A stretch of 64,000 nt of DNA, taken from NCBI GenBank assembly GCA_964023205.1, contig OZ026834.1:30294756-30358755 (forward strand). Reading direction: 5' to 3'. Source of the stretch: Lutraria lutraria (lineage: Eukaryota; Mollusca; Bivalvia; Venerida; Mactridae). Every line of letters starts with the position of its first letter. The first letter of the stretch is position 1. A program made the position numbers and the translations under genes. Positions 57,149 through 64,000 of the stretch are shown here, piece by piece. The notes beneath the pieces are model-generated. The model saw nothing but the letters and a program-made list of their open reading frames with translations, did no database searches and was not told where the DNA came from.

Positions 57149-57376
57149 TCATTGCATTTCTGCAAGAAATAGGTATCGCCAATAGTTGGCTCTCAAATCC
57201 TCATCATAAAAGACGGAAAGGTCAGGGTATAAATTACCCATCTTGACATCCATCTTGACAATACTAACATCTTGGAATTCAGACAAGTCTGGGTACAAAT
57301 TACCCATCTTGACCACCCAAACATCTTCTTGTAACTCATCAGGTTCATCAGAAGAACTTTTCAAGCAGTTGCCCAT
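57149..57376 (-). CDS. Probable myristoylated protein with two YPDL motifs
   Basis: 75 residues, strongly acidic. The N-terminus MGNCLKSSSDE looks like a Gly2 myristoylation and Cys4 palmitoylation signal and matches the first seven residues of the host E3 ligase RNF11 as I recall it (MGNCLKSPTSDD), hinting at capture of a host exon or mimicry. Two near-identical segments follow, KMGNLYPDLSEF (23-34) and KMGNLYPDLSVF (45-56). YPxL motifs recruit the ESCRT factor ALIX in retroviral late domains. A membrane-anchored ESCRT adaptor is a reasonable inference, not shown. The repeat is also visible in the DNA, so it arose by duplication. A histone-type stem-loop follows 11 nt after the stop; no AATAAA is near. 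Confidence 0.7.
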   Translation of the reverse strand: MGNCLKSSSDEPDELQEDVWVVKMGNLYPDLSEFQDVSIVKMDVKMGNLYPDLSVFYDEDLRANYWRYLFLAEMQ

Positions 57377-57436
57377 GTTGAATCATGAAACATAAATGAG
57401 CTATGGAACACGAAAAAAACACTGACCTAGAACAGA

Positions 57437-57513
57437 CCAATGAAATGCCAGTAAAATAGACCAATGAAATACCGTTAAAATGGACCAATGAAATACCGTT
57501 AAAATGGACCAAT
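57437..57513. promoter_or_regulatory. Four CCAAT boxes at exact 24-bp spacing
   Basis: CCAAT starts at 57,437, 57,461, 57,485 and 57,509, each in ga(c)CCAATgaaat- or CCAATcag-type context. They lie between the divergent genes at 57,376 (minus) and 57,578 (plus) and could serve both. NF-Y binds CCAAT, and multiple regularly spaced sites are typical of S-phase and G2/M promoters. No TATA box was found for either gene. Confidence 0.7.
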
Positions 57514-57577
57514 CAGAGTCCTTGTATCATATGAGAGTCAGTGACCTTGCCTTGATCTAATTTCATTCTGTATCAAG

Positions 57578-57901
57578 ATGTCACAGAGAACAGTCAATAT
57601 TATCAAAAGAAAATATGCTGCCTTAGGGCGGTATATAGAGCAGCTGGAAATGCAGCTAGAAGAGCTGAGGCTAGAGGTCAAGACCCTGAGAGAGGGAAAG
57701 CAGTTTGTAGAGGAGGTCGTGGTCAGCTCTGGGGAAGAGGACTGGGGGGATACCCCTCAAGAATCAACCCCAGAGAACTGGGAAGATGAGTTAATAGAGG
57801 TTCCGTCGAACCTCTACCAACCCACACCGGACCCCAAGGATGTCCAGAAATGGGACAAGTGGTGTCCCGCTTGTATGGGGAGATGCGGTCAACGCCATTA
57901 A
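57578..57901 (+). CDS. Coiled-coil acidic protein with C-terminal CPAC cluster
   Basis: 107 residues, no recognised family. A heptad-like helix (about 13-45: ALGRYIEQLEMQLEELRLEV) is followed by an acidic Ser/Glu/Asp/Trp region (about 48-75) and a tail CPACMGRCGQRH that could bind zinc. The order (coiled coil, linker, Cys tail) mirrors the left-end accessory gene. The promoter region has four CCAAT boxes. Two histone-type stem-loops with a downstream purine element follow 20 nt after the stop; there is no AATAAA within about 100 nt. Function unknown. Confidence 0.7.
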   Translation: MSQRTVNIIKRKYAALGRYIEQLEMQLEELRLEVKTLREGKQFVEEVVVSSGEEDWGDTPQESTPENWEDELIEVPSNLYQPTPDPKDVQKWDKWCPACMGRCGQRH

Positions 57902-57920
57902 TCCCCATACAAGCACCAAC

Positions 57921-57936
57921 GGTCCTTTTCAGGACC
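57921..57936 (+). terminator. Histone-type stem-loop, proximal copy (57,901 gene)
   Basis: GGTCCTTTTCAGGACC, 20 nt after the stop, with CCAAC and ACCA flanks. Same compensated T-A pair as the proximal copy at the left end. Confidence 0.78.
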
Positions 57937-57942
57937 ACCAAC

Positions 57943-57958
57943 GGCCCTTTTCAGGGCC
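57943..57958 (+). terminator. Histone-type stem-loop, distal copy (57,901 gene)
   Basis: GGCCCTTTTCAGGGCC, 22 bp after the start of the proximal copy, with CCAAC before and CCCA after. Confidence 0.78.
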
Positions 57959-57970
57959 CCCATACAATTC

Positions 57971-57978
57971 AGAAAGAA
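57971..57978 (+). promoter_or_regulatory. Histone downstream element-like AGAAAGAA
   Basis: Purine stretch 13 nt after the distal stem-loop, the position where U7 snRNA pairs in histone pre-mRNAs. Inferred. Confidence 0.5.
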
Positions 57979-58079
57979 TCATTCTCATATTGTCAATATT
58001 ACTAGTATATTTACAGTCCTATCTGATAACACCAAATACAAATATACGGTGTGAGGTAAGTTTTCTATAAACATTTCCT

Positions 58080-58566
58080 ACAAATATAAGTGATAGTATG
58101 ATGTGTACAATCATTTTCAACAAATATAAGTGCTGTGATTGTATGAAGAACAAAGTATTTCCCCCACAAATATAAGTGTTAGTATGTGATGTACAATCAT
58201 TTTCAACAAATGTATACAGTGTTCAAATTGCTGTGATAGTATGATGTACAGTCTGCAAAGTGCTGTGATAGTATGAAGTGTACAGTATTCAAATTGCTGT
58301 GATAGTATTAAGTGTACAGTCTGCAAAGTGCTGTGATAGTATAATGTGTACAGTATTCAAATTGCTGTGATAGTATTAAGTGTACAGTATTCAAATTGCT
58401 GTGATAGTATTAAGTGTACAGTCTGCAAATTGCTGTGATAGTATGAAGTGTACAGTCTGCAAAGTGCTGTGATAGTATAATGTGTACAGTATTCAAATTG
58501 CTGTGATAGTATTAAGTGTACAGTGTTCAAATTGCTGTGATAGTATAATGTGTACAAAGCATATCT
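58080..58566. repeat. 34-bp tandem repeats upstream of the right-end gene
   Basis: Ten units with starts at 58,229, 58,261 and then every 34 bp to 58,533, each built on tgctgtgatagtat and gtgtacagt. A degenerate outer part (58,080-58,228) has longer, looser repeats with caacaaatataagtg. The array lies in the long 5' region between the stem-loops at 57,958 and the gene at 58,767. Enhancer or origin function is possible but there is no direct evidence. Confidence 0.85.
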
Positions 58567-58578
58567 ACAATATAACCT

Positions 58579-58690
58579 TGACCTTGACGTGTCAAACACT
58601 TGTTCAAAAAAAACTTGAAGTGTCACACTTATTTTAAAAAAACTTGAAGTGTCACACGTATTCAAAAAAACTTCTCACAATTGACCTTGA
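58579..58690 (-). promoter_or_regulatory. Two TCAAGGTCA half-sites
   Basis: TGACCTTGA (minus-strand TCAAGGTCA) at 58,579-58,587 and 58,682-58,690; the second lies 33 bp before the TATA box at 58,724. Same motif as in the PolB/zinc-knuckle promoter. Confidence 0.45.
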
Positions 58691-58723
58691 CCTAATAGAA
58701 CACTGGCGCGTGCAGGCAAAAAG

Positions 58724-58731
58724 TATAAATA
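58724..58731 (+). promoter_or_regulatory. TATA box of the right-end gene
   Basis: TATAAATA. Expected initiation about 30 nt downstream, near 58,754, which favours the ATG at 58,767 over the upstream in-frame ATGs at 58,749 and 58,644. Confidence 0.65.
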
Positions 58732-58766
58732 CCCCCGGCGCAGACACTATGTTTTCATTATCTAGC

Positions 58767-59480
58767 ATGGATTCCTTCAACATGCCATACGATATATTGA
58801 GAGAAGCACTAGAATCATCTGAGTTAATAGACCCGAATGCGGGTATGCATTACAACCAACAGAAGTACAACCAGCCAAAGTACGGTCAACTACAGTATAG
58901 GCAGCCACAGTACAGCCAATACAGTCAACCACTGTACAGCCAATACAGTCAACAGTCCATGGTAGATGTACAACCCCCCATGGTAGATGTACAGCCGATA
59001 CAACCCATGGTAGATGTACAACCCACTATGACGAATACACAGCCTATGGTAGATGTACAACCCACTATGACGAATACACAGCCTATACAACCCACTATGA
59101 CGAATACACAGCCTATGGTAGATGTACAACCCACTATGACGAATACACAGCCCCCTATGGCGAAAACACAGTCTAATACAATTACAAAGCCTACAACGGG
59201 ATTGTCTGTTCTACAAGGTATCAAGGAAGAAATGGTACAGATGAATCAAGTCATGCAAGAGATGGTCAGACTCATGAAAAATCAAGAAGTACGGTTTAAG
59301 CCACAAGAAATGATTGTACCTGTACAGTTTCTGTATGATTCAAAGAAACGAAAACATGAGCATGAGAAAAAGAAACCGGAGCATGACAAAAAGAAACCGG
59401 AGATGACAGAAACGAAGAAACGAAAACATGATCTTGAGAAACAACCTCGGGGCAAGTATGGTAAAGAAATAAAGAAATGA
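58767..59480 (+). CDS. QY-rich repeat protein with Lys-rich tail
   Basis: 237 residues from the start downstream of the TATA box. Four parts: a short acidic N-terminus (MDSFNMPYDILREAL); a low-complexity Gln/Tyr-rich segment (about 30-62) like prion-like domains; tandem repeats of MVDVQP (five) and TMTNTQP (four) over about 65-140; then a Met-rich helix (about 160-180, MVQMNQVMQEMVRLM) and a highly basic tail with KKRKHEHEKKK and KKRKHDLEKQ (nuclear-localisation-like). Not recognised as a standard Polinton gene. The repeats are prone to copy-number change. Followed 34 nt after the stop by two histone-type stem-loops inside the right inverted repeat; no AATAAA seen. Confidence 0.7.
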   Translation: MDSFNMPYDILREALESSELIDPNAGMHYNQQKYNQPKYGQLQYRQPQYSQYSQPLYSQYSQQSMVDVQPPMVDVQPIQPMVDVQPTMTNTQPMVDVQPTMTNTQPIQPTMTNTQPMVDVQPTMTNTQPPMAKTQSNTITKPTTGLSVLQGIKEEMVQMNQVMQEMVRLMKNQEVRFKPQEMIVPVQFLYDSKKRKHEHEKKKPEHDKKKPEMTETKKRKHDLEKQPRGKYGKEIKK

Positions 59481-59513
59481 AGATCCGACTAACAGCTACC
59501 AACCATGACCAAC

Positions 59514-59529
59514 GGCCCTTTTCAGGGCC
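59514..59529 (+). terminator. Histone-type stem-loop, proximal copy (right end)
   Basis: GGCCCTTTTCAGGGCC, 34 nt after the stop at 59,480, with CCAAC and ACCA flanks. Confidence 0.78.
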
Positions 59530-59535
59530 ACCAAC

Positions 59536-59551
59536 GGCCCTTTTCAGGGCC
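59536..59551 (+). terminator. Histone-type stem-loop, distal copy (right end)
   Basis: Second GGCCCTTTTCAGGGCC, 22 bp further on, again flanked by CCAAC and ACCA. Confidence 0.78.
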
Positions 59552-59564
59552 ACCATGTCTTTTC

Positions 59565-59573
59565 GAAAGAAAA
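59565..59573 (+). promoter_or_regulatory. Histone downstream element-like GAAAGAAAA
   Basis: Purine stretch 14 nt after the distal stem-loop, at the same spacing as the copy in the left inverted repeat (37,038-37,046). Confidence 0.5.
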
Positions 59574-59803
59574 TTCTCTCATTGTCTAAGTCTATACACA
59601 CACAGAACATTCCTAAAATTATTTTTTGATTTCCAATTTGTCACAATTTGTCCTCATTTGTCACAATTTGTCCCCATTTTGTAAAACTTCTGGTACCGAC
59701 CTTAATCTATTTACTCTATATTCTATATGGTACCAGGAGGTATGGGTACCAGAAGGCATTGGTACCAGAAGGCATTGGTACCAGGGTACCGCCTTACACT
59801 ACT

Positions 59804-59809
59804 TATATC
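59804..59809. repeat. Polinton target-site duplication, right (TATATC)
   Basis: Exact copy of 36,772-36,777, directly abutting the right inverted repeat. Confidence 0.95.
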
Positions 59810-61395
59810 GAATGCTTAAGTAAAAGTTGATACATTTTTTTATTATCTCGAAGATTTTATTCTTGTCATGTTTTATTAAATTGCTTGTCATTCAGTTACA
59901 ATCAGGACTATTTGACCAATAAAGCGTATGATGGACTGGTTTATCAAAGGTTTTCTCTTAACCTTGGTCACTTAACTGACAACATTTTTACAAGCTGGTC
60001 CGGGTTGATAACACAAAATCTAGGCGGTACCTATCTATTCACTTTAGTTACAGCTATTCGGTGCATGTATCTCTGGTTAGCTACAAAACAAAGGTTGTTT
60101 TAAACAAATGTTGGCATGAAAAAAAAATGAATCAAGGTTGTATGATCTGAGTTTATCTATGAAAGTTGAAATGAGAAGGAAACAGAAATGTCTAGAAATA
60201 ACATGAATTAAAAACTTATGTAACGTCTGAGCTAGAAAAGATTAGATAGTATCATAGAGAAACATGTTAATTTACTTGTTGAATGTACGGACATCAGCAC
60301 TAACTTCTGTTTTGTACTTTCTTCTTCTTTGTACGTATTAAGATTCGCATAGTTTGGTGTTGTGTAATGTTTTGTAGTTTCTGTTATTGTATTGTTTGAC
60401 TATAAATTGTATGTATACAATTTAATGTTAATAAGATATAAAAAAATATGTTATGTTATGCTTCTCAATTTATCTTGTAAAGCATTTTGTGACATGCAAT
60501 AAAACTTCGGTTAATGATGGTCAGGAACCTAACAATTAGAGAATGCATCGATCGTGTCGGGGGATCAGATGCAATAATTGTTTTAATGTTGTGAAATCGG
60601 CCTTAAGAAGCAATTGTTTACTTGCATTATGCATTAATAATGAAGCCTACTGAATTAGAAACAATGGCATTGTTCAATTCTCGCAATTCTGTCGACAGAA
60701 ATTGATAGAGTTTATGTTGATGTGAATACGGCTTAATAAGACTTCTTAGTCATCGATAAATTGGCTGCAACTAATTAGATTTGTTGTGCGCTGAAACCTT
60801 TTTATAGCGAATTCCATCAGCCTATGTTGGACATAAATAACACGTCCTTGAAATACATTTACTAGTACATATGTATCTAAAAGAGCACTACTGGTGGAAG
60901 TTTTTTTCAGTGATATTTGTGAAAGTTCACTTACGATAATGCAGGCATTCTTTGCAAAGACAGTAAAATGAAATGAATACTAGCGAAATACTATAAATGT
61001 AATTTAGACAAGATTACCTGATTTAGACTGCTTTAATTTTCGATGCGTGATTATCATGGAGGTTAAATCGTAGACTGTGCAGTGCATGGACTGACTGCTA
61101 TTGTTTCTCTGAAGTTAAATAAATTACATTAGAATAATTCAGGGATTAACCCATATTAAGTAGTTGTACAAACGAAGCAGTAAAAGTGGGATCGGTCCCA
61201 TTGCAACGATTAACACAATATTCCAAAGGTTCGCTGTTTTCTTATTGTGTGTATGTAAGTTCGAATTGTAGATTTTGTAGAACTGTCTAACTTCTTTCGT
61301 TTGAAATTTTCTAGAAAGTATCTTTCTTTCTAATTTGCCCATAGCTGTCGATATTAATCATCGAATTTTCTTAAATTTTCATGGAATGCTATGAC
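59810..61395. other. Host intergenic, nothing recognised
   Basis: AT-rich right flank of the Polinton. The 72-residue frame at 59,885-60,103 has no recognisable domain. No gene or RNA seen. Confidence 0.45.
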
Positions 61396-61465
61396 AAGCC
61401 GCAACCTAGATTAGAACCTTGACCGCCGGGATACAAGTCCAGCGCCCTTACTACTGAGCCTACGA
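61396..61465 (-). mobile_element. tRNA-derived SINE head
   Basis: On the minus strand, taggctcagtagtaagggcg (A-box-like) is followed by gtcaaggttctaatctagg (B-box-like) at tRNA spacing. Related to the head at 17,101. Not a functional tRNA by arm pairing. Confidence 0.55.
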
Positions 61466-61548
61466 ATACGGCCAGTGACACGTGAATTGTAAGCTGTGTT
61501 ACAGACCGTGTTAGTATTGTATAACTAAACTTGTTTCATACATTCATA

Positions 61549-61760
61549 TACTGTGGAATCATTAATTTTCGTTGGGGATTTAATTTCGTGGTTTTCGTGG
61601 GTCAGCTTATCCACGAAATCAAATCCCCACGAATTTAAATGCAGATATAAGGCATTTTTCTTTCAAAAATCAAATTCCACGAATTTATATCCCCACGAAA
61701 TAGCCATTTTAGTAAAAACTACGAAAATTCAGCCCAACGAAAATAAATGAAAATACAGTA
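61549..61760 (-). mobile_element. MITE-like inverted-repeat element, copy B
   Basis: Inverted copy of 214-415: starts tactgtggaatcattaattt and ends aaatgaaaatacagta, flanked by TA. The short frame inside is a chance reading, seen also in copy A. Confidence 0.65.
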
Positions 61761-64000
61761 TATTATATTGCATTATTGGTGTTTTGCCAAATACAAAATA
61801 AAAAGTCAATTCATCAGAAATATTGTGATAGATATAAACAATTAGGGTACATAATTCACATATAATTGCTAATACGCTCCCATCACCTTCTTACAATATG
61901 TTATACGTATAATTTGGTTTGTACAGTCTGAAAAAATAGCCTCTAAGAAATTCCTATTGCATTGTTTCCTTGGTATTCTTCCTATGAAAGGTTGGTAGAC
62001 TTATCATCTGTAAATACTCAAACAAGTGCTTTAGCGTACTCGTACTCTGGAGGAATTAATATCTAAACATATGGATATGGTGCGTGTATTCACAAAGAGA
62101 GGTCGTCGACTAAAATAATATGTTTCCGTTTTTATGTGGCTTGGTTTGAAAAAAATGTAGCCGAAGTAAACATCAAATAATTCATGCTAAAAGCATTAGT
62201 CAATAAAAAGTATTATGAATAATTCATGAATCATACGATCTGAGCGAAAGCAAAGAAATAAACACATTCAACGCTAGTAAATATTACCATTACTGGGGTT
62301 CTTGTTGTTGTTCGATACGAACACAAAGTTAAGACCACTTCTCAACAGTCGGTCAGTTTTAATTTTGCTGCATGCCGAATAACTTCAATTAACCTTCCGC
62401 CTACGAACATAGTTCCAATTTTTCAATTCAATGGCATAAATACAAATTCAAATATTACGTGCATACATGTCTATGCAATATAGTAAACGAGCAATACAAA
62501 ACAGTCATAGAAAATCAAAACAATCATCTACCTAGGATTACTTTAATATTTGCTATTAGTACACACATTTCAAGGAAGGGTTACGTCATAATTCACGTGT
62601 TGTATATGCTAATTTTGTCTGGTTCCTAGCTTCTAATGTAAACATAAAGAATGATAACTGTGAGTCAACTAGATATTTAAAAAGATGGTTCATCGGGAAA
62701 TTTTAATCGATTAAATTGATTTAATGCTTATAATGTGTAACTTTTTCTTCGAGCATGTCTCCATGTATGATATATTACATTCTGCATAAGTTGAATATAC
62801 AAAGGGGAAGGTAACGTAGACTTTAATTATATGCTAATTGCTGAACTATGTTTGGTGATCAGATGGGGAAACATAAACAAAGTACTGAAAGCACAAAATT
62901 TATACACGAACTATCGTTCAGTCTCCAAAACTCAGTCCAATACCTCATCCTACAAAGAAATTCATCTTCTGACTACTTTGTAGTTCCGAACAACAGCAGA
63001 ACTTTCAGAGCTTTGATTTTTTATGAGTGAACATATCTGGTGAGAGTGTCTTGTAGTTCCAAAAATCGTAGCTTTTGCTATTTACATTGCTTTCCGTACA
63101 TGTATTTCAATACAATAAAAGAGGACTTTTGTCTGAGAGCTTACGTCCCCATTAGATGTTTGGCATTAAAGAAAGATAGATAGAGACTTTATCTTACCAT
63201 TAAGACATAATTCATTAGTACGAAAAAGTCAATGTAGAAAGGCAGACATATTTCAAAGCAGCTGGCATTTCACTAATTTCAAACTGACGTTTTACCAAAT
63301 GAACTACTTCTCGCCAGACAGGAACAACTGTTGGGTTTTTTAGATACAGCATTTAAACATAATATATAACTCGGAAAGAACATATTAACGTCAACCTCCA
63401 GACATTCAGAAAGGTTTCCAAATTTATAGAGCAATTTAATCATGAAAACAATTACTTAGTACTCATATATTACGTCTTTGAGACAGGGGAACTTAAGGAT
63501 CCTTAAAGATATCTAAGATGATCACCATTTACGTTTGCAGACGGATCCTAATGCAGCTTCTATGATGTCATTTTAACAAAATCACCCAGATTGATCCAAT
63601 AAATAATGAACAATTACTTAACCAAAGTTCTATTTTGATCAAAGAGCATGATGGTTATAGTTTCCAAATGCGACCAACTTCAAATATGATATTGTGCAGC
63701 AACATCATAAATGGACGACTACATGAATAAATGCTGAAACAGTTGACATATTAACTCATAGGACAAAATAAATACCTACTGAACATACACGATATTATTT
63801 AACCCTAGCCCAGAGAAAAGTGTGATGGTCAAAGTGTCATTGCATCTAACATACTGTGTAGTCCTTATACAACAGCGGTTAACAAATGCTCAGCTGTGAA
63901 CAGGCTCTGTGATTGTTAAATGCTAAATTGCCACACCGTTACTAGTACTCTTATAACAATCCTGCAATGAATTTGAATTAAAACTAACTTGCAATGTAGA
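61761..64000. other. Host intergenic, nothing recognised
   Basis: AT-rich to the end of the window. No gene, RNA or repeat that I can support. Confidence 0.45.

Larger units (their letters stand above)
36778..59803. mobile_element. Complete Polinton/Maverick (adintovirus-like) element
   Basis: A 23,026-bp element with inverted termini beginning AGTAGTGTAAGG, a perfect 6-bp target duplication and the family's complete core: protein-primed PolB, rve-type integrase, adenain-like protease, FtsK/HerA packaging ATPase, double-jelly-roll major capsid and single-jelly-roll penton. Most genes form one tightly packed minus-strand block (43,497-56,471); five accessory genes lie at the ends. Subtracting the nested 5,678-bp foldback element and its 9-bp duplication leaves about 17.3 kb, a normal Polinton size. 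All core frames appear uninterrupted, so the insertion looks recent. It is less AT-rich than its flanks. Polintons with capsid genes are regarded as integrated virus genomes; whether this one forms particles is inference. Confidence 0.97.
59509..59803 (-). repeat. Polinton right terminal inverted repeat
   Basis: Complement of 36,778-37,101; the outer 201 bp (59,603-59,803) look identical to the left end. It contains the same GGTACC cluster and the two histone-type stem-loops that end the preceding gene. Confidence 0.95.

Noticed and set aside
36721..59850. Similarity between flanks just outside the Polinton (ctcgaagat on both sides)
   Set aside because: The shared stretch is only about nine bases, not adjacent to the element ends, and the 6-bp TATATC already accounts for the duplication.
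59885..60103. 72-residue open frame right of the Polinton
   Set aside because: No domain, no promoter context, and host-like AT-rich composition.

Overview
The window is AT-rich, gene-poor animal DNA carrying one large virus-like transposon. The host looks like a lophotrochozoan, most likely a bivalve mollusc. That inference rests on tRNA-headed SINEs, several dispersed MITE families, long non-coding satellites and the lack of compact genes; the species cannot be named. No intact host protein-coding gene was recognised in the flanks (1-36,771 and 59,810-64,000). They hold three satellite arrays (44-bp, 27-bp and 37-bp units), SINE pieces, a LINE tail remnant, a TTAA-flanked MITE pair and other inverted-repeat elements.

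Positions 36,778-59,803 are a complete Polinton/Maverick (adintovirus-like) element. It is 23,026 bp long, bounded by ~300-bp terminal inverted repeats (outer 201 bp identical by eye) and a perfect 6-bp target duplication TATATC. A block of minus-strand genes (56,471 down to 43,497) encodes, in order, protein-primed DNA polymerase B, three small unknowns (one with an F-box-like motif), packaging ATPase, two paralogous KGG-motif basic proteins (one with a protamine/SR-rich tail), a conserved capsid-associated protein, D,D35E integrase with chromodomain, a two-pass membrane protein, penton, a pX-like basic protein, major capsid protein, a Cys-rich conserved protein and an adenain-type protease. 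All reading frames look open and the key catalytic residues are present. Five accessory genes lie outside the block: a coiled-coil/Cys-tail protein at the left end, and at the right end a two-zinc-knuckle protein, a probably myristoylated protein with two YPDL motifs, a second coiled-coil/Cys-tail protein and a QY-rich/repeat/Lys-rich protein.

The most interesting signal is at the 3' ends of four accessory genes. Each stop codon is followed within 11-34 nt by a 16-nt hairpin that matches the replication-dependent histone mRNA stem-loop (6-bp stem, UUUC loop, CCAAC and ACCA flanks). At three genes the hairpin is doubled at exactly 22-bp spacing and a purine-rich U7-type downstream element follows 13-14 nt after the distal stem. 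These genes lack a nearby AATAAA, whereas genes without a stem-loop (zinc-knuckle gene, late-block ends) have AATAAA. The terminal pairs lie inside the inverted repeats. With arrays of CCAAT boxes and CREs in the accessory promoters, this suggests S-phase-linked, poly(A)-independent early expression, which I do not know to have been described for Polintons.

A second mobile element is nested in the first. A 5,678-bp foldback element with ~1.8-2.1-kb tandem-repeat arms and a 9-bp target duplication lies just after the protease stop codon and displaces the late block's AATAAA by 5.7 kb. A rearranged relative lies at 8.1-9.2 kb in host DNA.
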